Shown here in pieces: positions 1-7,254 of a DNA stretch of 8,832 nucleotides (its first letter is position 1; each line of letters begins with the position of its first letter). A program made the position numbers and the translations under genes. Origin of the DNA: Campylobacteraceae bacterium (lineage in GTDB: Bacteria; Campylobacterota; Campylobacteria; Campylobacterales; Campylobacteraceae); assembly GCA_031290675.1 (NCBI GenBank), contig JAITNC010000058.1, forward strand, positions 1 through 8,832, read 5' to 3'. Below the pieces are notes generated by a model. It did not search any database and had not been told where the DNA came from. It saw only the letters and a list, made by a program, of their open reading frames with translations.

Positions 1-407
1 CCTGCCCCTTTTTTGCGTGGTATGTCGCCCCCTTGCGCCACGTCTATCACATACATATAAAAATCCACCAACTCATACGAAAATGTCGTGGAGAGGTTGT
101 CGCCGCCGCTCTCTATGAAAATGATTTGCGGGTTGAACTGCTCCTCAAGCTGCAAAGAGGCCTTTTTGTTCATAGATATATCATCTCGTATTGCCGTGTG
201 CGGGCAGCCGCCCGTTTCAACGCCTACTATCATATCCGGCGGTATATCAAGGCGGCTTTTGAGATAATTGGCGTCCTCTTTTGTGTAGATGTCGTTTGTT
301 ACTATGGCTATTTTGTAGCTATTTTTCAGCATATTTGTAAGCTCTTCTATGATAGATGTTTTGCCGCTGCCTACAGGTCCTGCGACGCCTATTTTGAGTG
401 TTTTCAT
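1..407 (-). CDS. ureG: Urease accessory GTPase UreG (partial, C-terminus cut by window edge)
   Basis: UreG is a cytoplasmic SIMIBI-class GTPase. With UreD and UreF it drives GTP-dependent insertion of nickel into apo-urease, accepting nickel from UreE. The 135 complete codons visible show the P-loop GPVGSGKT (residues 10-17), the TNDIYTKED segment (38-46), the nickel-binding CPH motif (C68, H70) inside [13 protein letters not shown], the ESGGDNLS segment (99-106) and [17 protein letters not shown] just before the edge. Family members are about 200 residues, so roughly the last third, including the NKxD base-recognition motif, is missing because the window ends. The ATG at 405-407 is supported by an AAGGAG ribosome site that overlaps the ureF stop codon, with an 8-base gap between the genes. 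The loop near the edge differs from the common EGDKIPRKGGPG form. Identification is very secure. Confidence 0.97.
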   Translation of the reverse strand, partial: MKTLKIGVAGPVGSGKTSIIEELTNMLKNSYKIAIVTNDIYTKEDANYLKSRLDIPPDMIVGVETGGCPHTAIRDDISMNKKASLQLEEQFNPQIIFIESGGDNLSTTFSYELVDFYMYVIDVAQGGDIPRKKGA

Positions 408-411
408 TTTT

Positions 412-417
412 CTCCTT
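412..417 (-). promoter_or_regulatory. Ribosome binding site of ureG overlapping the ureF stop
   Basis: AAGGAG on the minus strand, four A residues before the ureG ATG. Its first two bases are part of the TAA stop codon of ureF (416-418). Ribosomes ending ureF therefore sit on the ureG start signal, which suggests coupled translation of these two partners in the maturation complex. Confidence 0.75.
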
Positions 418-1093
418 ATGTCGTGAACAGTCTTGGTTCTAAAGATTTGTGTCTATATGTGATGTCGTCAAAAAACGGGTTGAAATTGCTAAGTTTTTTG
501 CCGCTGTTTTTGATACTCTCTCCCAAAAAATCATCAAGAGAAAAGAGCAGAGTTTGTATCTCGGAAGGTTTTATTTTTGATATTTTGATGGCTGAGATGG
601 CTATGTTTATCAAGTTTTTTTTGCTCCAAAGAGCCATAAAATGCTCCGCTTCCATATCTATATCAGCGGCGTAAACGCTCAAAATCGTTATCTCGTTGCA
701 AACTGCTTTTCTCTCCTTTGCTGCGTCAAAATAGAGCTTGGTTATATTTTTGTTTTTGGGCAAATTTTTTAAGTGAGCGAAACAGTTTTCGCCGATGTTT
801 TTGTACGCTTTGGCGTAGGGGTACGAGAGCATAGACGAGAGCTTGGCATCAAGCTTTAAGACAAGCGGCAGTGAGCCATCTTGGAGATAATCATAAAGTT
901 TTGATATCATCGGAAACTCTATGTTTTGGTATTGGTCTGTGATGATATTTCGCAAAAACTGCGAAAGTTCATCGGCGTTTTTTATAAGATGCGAGAGTAT
1001 GTGAGGCTCAAGCCCAAACGAGTGCGTGAACGTACCTGTCGGGAAACTCGCATCAAATATCTGTATAAAACTCATCAGCGATTTAGTGTTCAT
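416..1093 (-). CDS. ureF: Urease accessory protein UreF
   Basis: UreF is an all-helical cytoplasmic protein that bridges UreD and UreG in the urease activation complex and is thought to act as a UreG regulator and checkpoint for metal insertion. The 225-residue product has the family's N-terminal signature: [21 protein letters not shown] (9-29) corresponds to the usual LLQLxSPxxPxGxFxxSxGLE. The C-terminus, ending in LEPRLFTT, corresponds to the common xYSRLFxS ending. The frame stays open upstream to a TTG at 1162, but that stretch is the antiphase end of ureE, so the ATG at 1091-1093 is preferred. This start overlaps ureE by 11 bases and has no clear ribosome site; an ATG six codons later (1073-1075) is an alternative. 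Coupling to ureE translation is likely. The family call is secure, the exact start less so. Confidence 0.93.
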   Translation of the reverse strand: MNTKSLMSFIQIFDASFPTGTFTHSFGLEPHILSHLIKNADELSQFLRNIITDQYQNIEFPMISKLYDYLQDGSLPLVLKLDAKLSSMLSYPYAKAYKNIGENCFAHLKNLPKNKNITKLYFDAAKERKAVCNEITILSVYAADIDMEAEHFMALWSKKNLINIAISAIKISKIKPSEIQTLLFSLDDFLGESIKNSGKKLSNFNPFFDDITYRHKSLEPRLFTT

Positions 1094-1520
1094 GGTGCGC
1101 TTTTGTATTTGGCTTGAAGTAGGCGTTTTTTTGCGACACTGTAACGTTTGGATTTTTCGCAAAATCCGCCGCTATTTCGCCCTCGGCTGTGCTGTAAGCC
1201 AATATAGTTATCTGCATATCCTCAATGCAAATGCTCAAGTGTCGGTTACCCACCTCGTAAGCGCACCTTGCGAAATCCAGCGCGTTTTTAAAGTTGAGGA
1301 TAAAAACATCGTCCATTAGCCACTTTACGGCTATTTTGTAGCCGTCCTCGGCTACGAAAACATCATTTTCGTGCAAATGTTTGATATCTGCGCGCACGAC
1401 GAAGCTCACCCCTTTTTCGCTTGAGCTTGCCAAATTTGGCTTGGTTTTGTCAAACCACGACAAAGATACGGTGTCGTCCGCAACGGTGTTGTGTTCAATC
1501 TTGACTATCTTTTTTATCAT
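1083..1520 (-). CDS. ureE: Urease nickel metallochaperone UreE
   Basis: UreE is a cytoplasmic dimeric nickel carrier that hands nickel to UreG and the UreDFG-apourease complex. The 145-residue protein matches the family length. An N-terminal peptide-binding domain (about 1-70) is followed by a ferredoxin-like metal-binding domain (about 75-140). The conserved dimer-interface motif is GNRH (91-94), with H94 equivalent to the nickel-binding histidine H96 of Klebsiella UreE. The protein ends AHHEH, a short histidine tail giving three extra potential ligands, not the long polyhistidine tail of some enteric UreE proteins. The ATG at 1518-1520 lies 7 bases after a TAAGG site whose TAA is the ureC stop codon, a strong start call. 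The 3' end overlaps ureF by 11 bases. Confidence 0.95.
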   Translation of the reverse strand: MIKKIVKIEHNTVADDTVSLSWFDKTKPNLASSSEKGVSFVVRADIKHLHENDVFVAEDGYKIAVKWLMDDVFILNFKNALDFARCAYEVGNRHLSICIEDMQITILAYSTAEGEIAADFAKNPNVTVSQKNAYFKPNTKAHHEH

Positions 1521-1529
1521 TTTGCAGCC

Positions 1530-3230
1530 TTATATGAAATATTTTCTCGCCCCGCCCACACTCGTAACAAAGTCCGACTTGATAAGTTCGCCGTCCACGA
1601 AAACATCGTAAGTTTCGGCGTTTATCTTTATCTCGCCCGTGAAGTTATTTAACTTCATATCTTTTTTGCTCAAGTTTCTTGTGTTTTTTACGGCGATAAA
1701 TTTTTTGCCGATTTTGGGCAGATTTGCCGCTTCGTTTTCAAGTGAATATTTTGACACAAACATCACGCTTGTTTTTGCCGCCGCGCTGCCCAAAGAGCCA
1801 AACATTGCCCTGTAAAGGTTCGGTTCGGGCGTTGGGATAGAGGCGTTTGCGTCCCCCATGATACTAAGAGCTACAAATCCGCCCTTGATGATAAGCTCTG
1901 GTTTGACGCCAAAAAAAGCTCTTTTCCATAGCACCAAATCCGCCATTTTGCCGACTTCAACGCTGCCAATATGTTCGCTGATACCGCAGGCTATGGCGGG
2001 GTTGATAGTGTATTTGGCTATGTATCTTTTTATCCTGTTGTTGTCGTCTTTTTCGCTGTCCCCTTCGCCCCGCCCACGCTGTTTTTTCATAGAATCCGCC
2101 ACTTGCCACGTGCGAATGATAACTTCGCCGACTCTTCCCATAGCCTGTGAGTCCGAGCTCGTCATAGAGATAGCGCCGATGTCGTGCAGTACGTCTTCGG
2201 CGGCTATCGTTTTGCCTCGTATTCTGCTCTCGGCGAAACTCACATCTTCGGGTATTTTTGGGCTCAGGTGATGGCAGACCATAAGCATATCAAGATGCTC
2301 CTCAATAGTATTTTTTGTGTATGGAAGCGTTGGATTTGTGGAGGAGGGCAGGACGTTTGAAAGTCCCGTTACTCTCATGATGTCAGGTGCGTGTCCGCCG
2401 CCCGCTCCTTCGCTGTGAAAAGTGTGTATGGTTCTGCCTTTGAAGGCGTTTATCGTATCGTCCACAAAGCCCGCCTCGTTTAGCGTGTCGGTGTGTATGG
2501 CGACTTGCACATCAAAATCATCGGCGATTTTTAGACAATTGTCTATGGCGTTTGGCGTTGAACCCCAATCTTCGTGCAGTTTCAACCCCATAGCGCCGGC
2601 TTTTATCTGCTCTTTCAGCGCTTCATAAGAGCTGCTGTTTCCTTTGCCCATAAAGCCAAAATTTAGCGGGAAATTATCTACCGCTTCCATCATTTTGTGT
2701 ATATTCCAACGTCCCGGTGTGCAGGTGGTGGCGTTTGTGCCTGTGTTTGGGCCTGTGCCGCCGCCTATCATGGTAGTAACACCGCTTGCAAGCGCTTCGT
2801 TTATCTGCGTGGGGGAGATAAAGTGTATATGCGTATCAATGCCGCCCGCTGTTATTATCTTGCCCTCGGCTGAGAGTATCTCCGTGTTTGCGCCTATCTC
2901 AAGCCCTTTTGTGATACCGCTCGTGATGTTTGGGTTGCCGCTTTTGCCGATAGCCGATATCTTGCCCCCGCTGATGGCTATATCGGCTTTGTAAATGCCC
3001 GTGTAGTCCATAATAATGGCGTTTGTGATGATGAGGTCGGCTGAGCTGATAGCTGTCGGGGATTGGCTCATGCCGTCTCTTATCGTCTTGCCGCCGCCAA
3101 ATTTACTCTCTTCGCCATAAATCGTAAAATCTTTCTCTATCCTCGCTATGAGCGATGTATCGGCGAGGTAAAATCTATCATCGGTTGTCGCTCCGTACAT
3201 AGCGGCGTATTTTGCTTTTGATATTTTCAT
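1530..3230 (-). CDS. ureC: Urease catalytic (alpha) subunit UreC
   Basis: Catalytic subunit of nickel urease (EC 3.5.1.5), which hydrolyses urea to ammonia and carbamate; called UreB in Helicobacter. The 566-residue product is full length and keeps Klebsiella numbering through the active-site region. Nickel ligands H134 and H136 (in DTHIHF), the carbamylated lysine K217 with H219 (GLKLHEDWG), H246, H272 and D360 are all present. So are the mobile-flap residues C319 and H320 (MVCHHL), R336 and A363. The enzyme should therefore be active once loaded with nickel. The ATG at 3228-3230 overlaps the ureA stop as ATGA, with an AGGTG ribosome site inside ureA. Two non-catalytic departures from the usual sequence are noted as findings: [10 protein letters not shown] at 394-403 and a cysteine at 415. 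Identification is certain. Confidence 0.99.
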   Translation of the reverse strand: MKISKAKYAAMYGATTDDRFYLADTSLIARIEKDFTIYGEESKFGGGKTIRDGMSQSPTAISSADLIITNAIIMDYTGIYKADIAISGGKISAIGKSGNPNITSGITKGLEIGANTEILSAEGKIITAGGIDTHIHFISPTQINEALASGVTTMIGGGTGPNTGTNATTCTPGRWNIHKMMEAVDNFPLNFGFMGKGNSSSYEALKEQIKAGAMGLKLHEDWGSTPNAIDNCLKIADDFDVQVAIHTDTLNEAGFVDDTINAFKGRTIHTFHSEGAGGGHAPDIMRVTGLSNVLPSSTNPTLPYTKNTIEEHLDMLMVCHHLSPKIPEDVSFAESRIRGKTIAAEDVLHDIGAISMTSSDSQAMGRVGEVIIRTWQVADSMKKQRGRGEGDSEKDDNNRIKRYIAKYTINPAIACGISEHIGSVEVGKMADLVLWKRAFFGVKPELIIKGGFVALSIMGDANASIPTPEPNLYRAMFGSLGSAAAKTSVMFVSKYSLENEAANLPKIGKKFIAVKNTRNLSKKDMKLNNFTGEIKINAETYDVFVDGELIKSDFVTSVGGARKYFI

Positions 3231-3907
3231 TTTGCACCTGCTAAAAACTCTTCCAATCTCCTAAAAGCCTCTTTTTTTGTCGCCTCATCATCTAAAAACC
3301 CCTCAACGAGCGCGTTAAATCCGCTGACAAATCTTTTGCCGCCGTAGGGTATCAAAAAGACGCTTTTGTGAGAGCCGGGTTCAAATCTGATGGAAGTTCC
3401 TGCGGGTACATTTAGCCGCATTCCATAAGAGAGTTTTCGCTCAAATTCAAGCGCTCTGTTTACTTCAAAAAAGTGATAGTGCGAGCCGACCTGCACGGGT
3501 CTGTCGCCTTTGTTTATCACTTCTATCTCTATCTCGTCTTTGCCGCTGTTTAACTCTATATCGCCTTCACTTATGATGTATCCGCCGACTTCGTTTGGCT
3601 CTTTGATGCCGATAGGATTGTGTACGGATACGAGTTTTGTGCCGTCCTCAAACACCGCTTCAACCTGCACCATATCTATCATAGACGCTACGCCTTCCAA
3701 CACATCATCTTTGCCCAAAACATTGCTCGCTTCCACCATCAGCTCTGCCACGCTTTTGCCGTCCCTCGCCCCTTCAATGATAAAAGAGCTGATGATAGCC
3801 ACCGCTTCAGGGTAGTTGAGCTTGAGCCCTCTTTGTTTGCGCTCCTGCGCCAATTTCGCCGCTGTGTAAATCATCAGCTTCTCTTGTTCTCTGTTTGTCA
3901 AAAACAC
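3227..3907 (-). CDS. ureA: Urease small subunit, fused gamma and beta domains (Helicobacter UreA type)
   Basis: Structural subunit that assembles with UreC into the urease holoenzyme. The 226 residues hold two domains that are separate proteins (UreA and UreB) in most bacteria. The gamma domain covers about 1-100, with [11 protein letters not shown] (30-40), GVASMI (72-77) and [14 protein letters not shown] (86-99). The beta domain covers about 105-226, with [19 protein letters not shown] (132-150), RFEPG (174-178) and GFNALV (196-201). H. pylori UreA is 238 residues, so this fusion is slightly shorter at its C-terminal end. The start is a GTG at 3905-3907, six bases after a strong AAGGAG; a TTG two codons later has worse spacing. 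It lies 15 bases after ureD and overlaps ureC by 4. The fusion is characteristic of Campylobacterota ureases. The function is certain; naming (ureA or ureAB) varies. Confidence 0.98.
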   Translation of the reverse strand: MFLTNREQEKLMIYTAAKLAQERKQRGLKLNYPEAVAIISSFIIEGARDGKSVAELMVEASNVLGKDDVLEGVASMIDMVQVEAVFEDGTKLVSVHNPIGIKEPNEVGGYIISEGDIELNSGKDEIEIEVINKGDRPVQVGSHYHFFEVNRALEFERKLSYGMRLNVPAGTSIRFEPGSHKSVFLIPYGGKRFVSGFNALVEGFLDDEATKKEAFRRLEEFLAGAK

Positions 3908-3913
3908 TTTTTG

Positions 3914-3919
3914 CTCCTT
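3914..3919 (-). promoter_or_regulatory. Strong ribosome binding site deciding the GTG start of ureA
   Basis: AAGGAG with a six-base spacer to a GTG codon. No ATG lies at a useful distance, so the site is what fixes the non-ATG start. It is among the best ribosome sites of the operon, which suits the gene needing the most protein, an abundant structural subunit. Confidence 0.75.
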
Positions 3920-3922
3920 CGC

Positions 3923-4666
3923 TTATCGCTTTCCTAAATCAAATTTTTTCTTTCCCAAAGCTTTTCTGTAAAGCTCCCAAATGTTATAAATCTCCTCTTT
4001 TAAGTGCGAGATTTTCCCTGCACATATGATGATAACTATAAACGCTCTGTTTTGCGTGTACTCGTAAGCTTTGACGCCCATATCGCTCAAGACGGACGCA
4101 AACATCTCGTTGTCGTTGGATTTGACATAAATCTTCGCAAATATCTCCTCTCTGCCGTGCCTTTTGCTATAATCCTTGAGCTTCGCCCCTTCTATATCAA
4201 AACACTCAAGATACTCCACCGCCCCCTCTTTTGAAAATTTGTTTCTCATCAGCAAATCGCTAAAATCATACTCTTCGTAACTCCTGCCGCTGCTCATCAT
4301 CTCAGAGCAAAAAAATGTGCAGCTCTCGTCAAAATCAAGGTTGAAAAACTGGATAAATTTCGCACCCCTGAACATGATAAGCTCATCGTTTATAAACTCC
4401 AAATTTGAGTTTTGCGCAAGTGAGATATCAAACTTGTTTATCGCAAAAACATCTTTGGAGGGGTACACTTTGGCGGCGGATTCACTTGCTATGATGAGGC
4501 TTGAGTTTGTCAATTCCAGCTTTGTGAAGAGCTTGTCGTTTGGGAAAAACCCCTCGCCGAGCGTGAGCAGCTTGATGTAATTATCATCAAAATAGTAATA
4601 CCTGCTCGGCAGCGTCATCTTTTGAAGGCTTATCTCGTCATTTATCAACTTCAGATGTAAACTCAT
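3923..4666 (-). CDS. ureD: Urease accessory protein UreD (UreH)
   Basis: UreD (UreH in Helicobacter) is the scaffold that binds apo-urease and recruits UreF and UreG; a tunnel through it is proposed to carry nickel to the active site. The 247-residue product is diverged but keeps family landmarks: a GEGFFPND stretch (37-44) at the GGxxxGD position, SESAAKVYP (61-69) matching the typical QSATKVYR segment, LEFINDELIMFRGAKF (89-104) matching LEWLPQETIxFxGA, and SEMMSSGR (121-128) matching the ExxxxGR motif. The C-terminal part (about 140-247) is poorly conserved. It sits between the transporter and structural genes, the classical ureD-first order. The ATG at 4664-4666 lies 7 bases after the urtE stop and lacks a recognisable ribosome site, so it may depend on coupling to urtE or on a leaderless transcript (see the candidate -10 site). 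The family call is fairly secure from motif order and context. Confidence 0.9.
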   Translation of the reverse strand: MSLHLKLINDEISLQKMTLPSRYYYFDDNYIKLLTLGEGFFPNDKLFTKLELTNSSLIIASESAAKVYPSKDVFAINKFDISLAQNSNLEFINDELIMFRGAKFIQFFNLDFDESCTFFCSEMMSSGRSYEEYDFSDLLMRNKFSKEGAVEYLECFDIEGAKLKDYSKRHGREEIFAKIYVKSNDNEMFASVLSDMGVKAYEYTQNRAFIVIIICAGKISHLKEEIYNIWELYRKALGKKKFDLGKR

Positions 4667-4672
4667 ATGGTT

Positions 4673-4678
4673 ATTATA
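4673..4678 (-). promoter_or_regulatory. Possible -10 element at the urtE/ureD boundary
   Basis: A perfect TATAAT hexamer on the minus strand lies over the end of urtE, with GGTATAAT context and T-rich sequence just before it. RpoD promoters in Campylobacterota rely mainly on the -10 box and an upstream T-rich region, so no good -35 is expected and none is seen. Transcription would begin near position 4666, at or next to the ureD ATG. The hexamer also arises simply from the last codon plus the tandem TAA TAA stop of urtE, so chance is a real alternative. Confidence 0.25.
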
Positions 4679-5369
4679 CCGACAAATATCGTTTAATTAT
4701 CTCATCGCTCAAAGCTTTTATCTCTCCGCCTGCGACTACGCTTCCCCGCTCCAATATATAAAAATCATCGCCGTGTTTTCTCGCAAATGGGAGTTTTTGC
4801 TCAACCAAAAGCACGGTCATCTTCTCCTCTTTCGTGAGATAGTCTATAACATCTCCTATCTGCTGGACGATATTTGGCTGTATGCCTTCGCTCGGCTCGT
4901 CAAGTATCAAAAACAGCGGGTCTATGCAAAGTGCTCGTGCTATAGCTAACTGTTGCTGCTGTCCGCCGCTGAGGTCGCCGCCTTTGCGCTCCCGCATATC
5001 TTTGAGCACAGGGAAAAGCTCGTAAATCTTCTCGGGGACTTTTTTGATTTTGTGTCTATTTGCGAGTACGCCGATGTCGAGATTTTCTTTGACGCTCAAC
5101 GATGAAAATATCTCTCGCCCCTGCGGTACGTAGCCTATGCCTATGGAGGCTCTGGTAAAGGCGGCGAGTTTTGTGATGTTGCGCCCGTCAAATACGATAC
5201 TGCCGCTCTCACTCTCTAGCAAACCCATGATGACTTTGCCGAGCGTCGTTTTGCCCACGCCGTTTCTGCCCATCAGGCACGTACATTTGCCTTTTTTGCA
5301 CTCCAAAGATATGTCCCACAATGTGTGGCTCTGTTTGTAGTATTGGTTTAGTTTTTCTATTTTTAACAT
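4674..5369 (-). CDS. urtE: Urea ABC transporter ATP-binding subunit UrtE (LivF-like)
   Basis: One of the two cytoplasmic ATPases that power urea import through UrtBC. With the start chosen here it has 231 residues: Walker A GRNGVGKTT (34-42), Q-loop YVPQGREIF (80-88), ABC signature LSGGQ (133-137), Walker B LFLILDEP (152-159), and VEQ (189-191), where LivF-type proteins carry glutamine in place of the usual switch histidine. The N-terminus MLKIEKLNQYYKQSHTLW resembles typical UrtE openings. The frame is open 12 codons further to an ATG at 5403-5405, but that would overlap urtD by 35 bases. The ATG at 5367-5369 follows the urtD stop by one base and is preceded by GGGTGA. The gene ends in tandem stops TAA TAA. 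NQYY and PQGREIF distinguish it from a generic LivF in this urea context. Confidence 0.96.
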   Translation of the reverse strand: MLKIEKLNQYYKQSHTLWDISLECKKGKCTCLMGRNGVGKTTLGKVIMGLLESESGSIVFDGRNITKLAAFTRASIGIGYVPQGREIFSSLSVKENLDIGVLANRHKIKKVPEKIYELFPVLKDMRERKGGDLSGGQQQQLAIARALCIDPLFLILDEPSEGIQPNIVQQIGDVIDYLTKEEKMTVLLVEQKLPFARKHGDDFYILERGSVVAGGEIKALSDEIIKRYLSV

Positions 5370-5370
5370 A

Positions 5371-6147
5371 TCACTCACCCAGATATACTTTTCGTACTTT
5401 ATCATTGTTTTGGATACTTTGCATCGACCCTTCCACTAAGACCGACCCCTCGTGCAAAACGGTTACTTTTGAGGCAAGACTTCTTATGAACTCCATATCG
5501 TGTTCTACGACTACGACGGAGTGTGAGTTTGAAAGAGCCCTCAGTATCTCGCCTGTTTTTTCTACCTCTGCGGGCGTCATGCCGGCTACAGGTTCGTCCA
5601 CAAGCATAATCTTTGGATTTTGCGCTATGAGCATACCTATCTCAAGCCACTGTTTTTGACCGTGCGAGAGTATTCCCGCCTCAACATTTTGAAGCTCTTT
5701 TAAGCCTATCAGCTTCAAAGTCTCCTCTATCTTGTCTTTTTGATGACTTTTCAGTTTCGCAAACAGCGTTTTGAAAAATCTCTTATCGTCCTGCATGGCA
5801 AGTTCAAGATTTTCAAAAACGGTATGGTTTACAAAGACTGTCGGTTTTTGAAATTTTCTCCCTATGCCAAGCTCGGCTATCGTGGGTTCGTCAAGCTCCA
5901 GTAGGTCAACCGCTTTGCCAAATACCACTTGTCCGCTGTCGGGTTTTGTTTTGCCTGTGATGACGTCCATCATGGTTGATTTTCCCGCTCCGTTAGCCCC
6001 GATGATACATCTAAGCTCTTTGTAGTCTATCGTAAGCGAGAGTGAATTTAGAGCTTTAAATCCGTCAAAACTGACGCTCACGCCGTCAAGCAAAAGTATC
6101 CTGCTGCCTTTTTCTATGTTGCCTATAAATTCGGGATTGATTTTCAT
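5371..6147 (-). CDS. urtD: Urea ABC transporter ATP-binding subunit UrtD (LivG-like)
   Basis: The second ATPase of the urea importer, expected to pair with UrtE beneath the UrtB-UrtC membrane channel. The 258-residue product contains Walker A GANGAGKST (50-58), Q-loop RKFQKPTVF (97-105), ABC signature LSHGQ (160-164), Walker B IMLVDEP (180-186) and the switch histidine in VVVEHD (212-217). LSHGQKQWLEIG, with histidine in place of the second glycine of LSGGQ, is the form I associate with UrtD and helps separate it from LivG of amino-acid transporters. The ATG at 6145-6147 overlaps the urtC stop as ATGA and has a GGAG site (6155-6158) seven bases upstream. An approximately 18-residue segment precedes the ATPase fold (which begins around LLLDGVSVSFDG), normal for UrtD. 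Confidence 0.96.
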   Translation of the reverse strand: MKINPEFIGNIEKGSRILLLDGVSVSFDGFKALNSLSLTIDYKELRCIIGANGAGKSTMMDVITGKTKPDSGQVVFGKAVDLLELDEPTIAELGIGRKFQKPTVFVNHTVFENLELAMQDDKRFFKTLFAKLKSHQKDKIEETLKLIGLKELQNVEAGILSHGQKQWLEIGMLIAQNPKIMLVDEPVAGMTPAEVEKTGEILRALSNSHSVVVVEHDMEFIRSLASKVTVLHEGSVLVEGSMQSIQNNDKVRKVYLGE

Positions 6148-7253
6148 TTTTTCGCTCCAAAGGGGACTTTTAGGCGCAGAGTGGACATCTTGACAAACAG
6201 CCCCGCGATACCTTTGGGCAGCAGTAGCGTGACTAAGATAAACATAGCGCCAAGCACGTAGAGCCAGTATTCGGCGAGGGCTGAGGTAAAGTATGTGTTG
6301 GCGTAACTCACCGCAAACGCTCCGATGATAGCCCCGTACAGCGTCCCGCGTCCGCCGATAGCCACCCAGATAACAAGCTCTATGGAAAAAACAGGCTTGA
6401 AAGTGTCGGGGTTGATGATACCTATTTGCGGCACATACAAAGCCCCTGCGATACCAGCCAAAAGTGCTGAGATGACAAAGATAAAAAGCTTGTAATGGAC
6501 TATTTTGTAGCCTAGAAAGCCCACTCGCCGCTCGCTGTCTCTTATTGAGATGACTATCCTGCCAAACTTTGAGTTGATGATAGCACGGCAGATAGCGTAT
6601 CCGCCGAAAAGTGCCAAAAACGATACGATAAGAAGGGTTATCCTCGTGTATGGACTTTGAAGGTTGAAGCCAAAAATATCTTTAAAATCCGTCAAACCGT
6701 TGCTTCCTCCAAGCCCCATATCGTTGAGCAAAAAGATTTGCAGCAGCGCGAAGGTTAAAGCCTGCGTGATGATAGAGAGATACACCCCCGTCACTTTTGA
6801 CTTGAAGGCGAAAAAGCCAAACACAAAAGCCAGCAGAGATGGGATAAGAAGTACCATCACGATAGCAAAAGCGGGATTGTCAAATCCGTGCCAAAACCAA
6901 GGCAGCTCTTTGTAACTCATAAACACCATAAAATCAGGCAAAACAGGGTCGCCGTAAACGCCTCTATCGCCTATTTGGCGCATCAGATACATACCAAAAG
7001 CGTACCCTCCAAGAGCGAAAAACGCTCCATGCCCCAAGCTCAAAACCCCGAGATAACCCCACAGCAAATCCAACGAAAGAGCCAAAAGCGCAAACGCCAG
7101 ATACCTTCCTATCAACATCACGGTTGATGTACTGATGTGAAAGAGGGAAGCCTCAGGTATGAGCAGATTTGAGGCGGATATGATGATGACAAGTGCGAAA
7201 AGTACGCTAAAGACTATCTTGCCGCCTTTGTCGTTTTTAAATATTTCTCTCAT
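6144..7253 (-). CDS. urtC: Urea ABC transporter permease UrtC (LivM-like)
   Basis: Inner-membrane permease that forms the urea channel with UrtB. With the preferred start it is 369 residues, mostly hydrophobic, with about ten apparent membrane segments. The LIV-permease core is visible: LSLDLLWGYLGVLSLGHGAF (59-78), the LSIITQALTFALLQ helix, the cytoplasmic IRDSERRVGFLGY loop that contacts the ATPases, and the later AGIAGALY, IGGRGTLYGAIIGA and LLLPKGIAGL stretches. The region between helices near VYGDPVLPDFMVFM is the extra periplasmic loop usual in UrtC. The frame is open to an ATG at 7268, overlapping urtB by 14 bases, but the ATG at 7251-7253 has a GGAGG site at ideal spacing and follows the urtB stop by one base, so it is chosen. 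The LivM-like family is certain; the urea assignment rests on the neighbouring urease and UrtB. Confidence 0.95.
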   Translation of the reverse strand: MREIFKNDKGGKIVFSVLFALVIIISASNLLIPEASLFHISTSTVMLIGRYLAFALLALSLDLLWGYLGVLSLGHGAFFALGGYAFGMYLMRQIGDRGVYGDPVLPDFMVFMSYKELPWFWHGFDNPAFAIVMVLLIPSLLAFVFGFFAFKSKVTGVYLSIITQALTFALLQIFLLNDMGLGGSNGLTDFKDIFGFNLQSPYTRITLLIVSFLALFGGYAICRAIINSKFGRIVISIRDSERRVGFLGYKIVHYKLFIFVISALLAGIAGALYVPQIGIINPDTFKPVFSIELVIWVAIGGRGTLYGAIIGAFAVSYANTYFTSALAEYWLYVLGAMFILVTLLLPKGIAGLFVKMSTLRLKVPFGAKK

Positions 7254-7254
7254 C

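Noticed and set aside
33..674. Open frame of 213 codons on the plus strand, opposite ureG and ureF.
   Set aside because: It lies antisense to two well-recognised conserved genes, spans their boundary, and its translation shows no family motifs. It is a shadow of minus-strand coding sequence.
1094..1162. N-terminal extension of ureF by 23 codons from a TTG.
   Set aside because: It would overlap ureE by 80 bases, lacks a ribosome site, and precedes the family's normal start region; the ATG at 1093 is adequate.
1858..2994. Several plus-strand open frames of about 70-140 codons opposite ureC.
   Set aside because: All are antisense to a full-length catalytic gene with every active-site residue conserved, and they are low-complexity Pro/Ser/Ile-rich translations typical of antisense frames.
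4669..4680. Short GGT...ACC inverted ends at the urtE/ureD junction as a possible terminator or operator.
   Set aside because: Only three bases pair on each side with no GC-rich stem and no following T run, so it cannot be supported as a terminator.
5370..5405. Twelve-codon longer urtE from the ATG at 5405.
   Set aside because: The internal ATG at 5369 follows the urtD stop by one base, has a ribosome-like GGGTGA, and gives the usual UrtE N-terminus.
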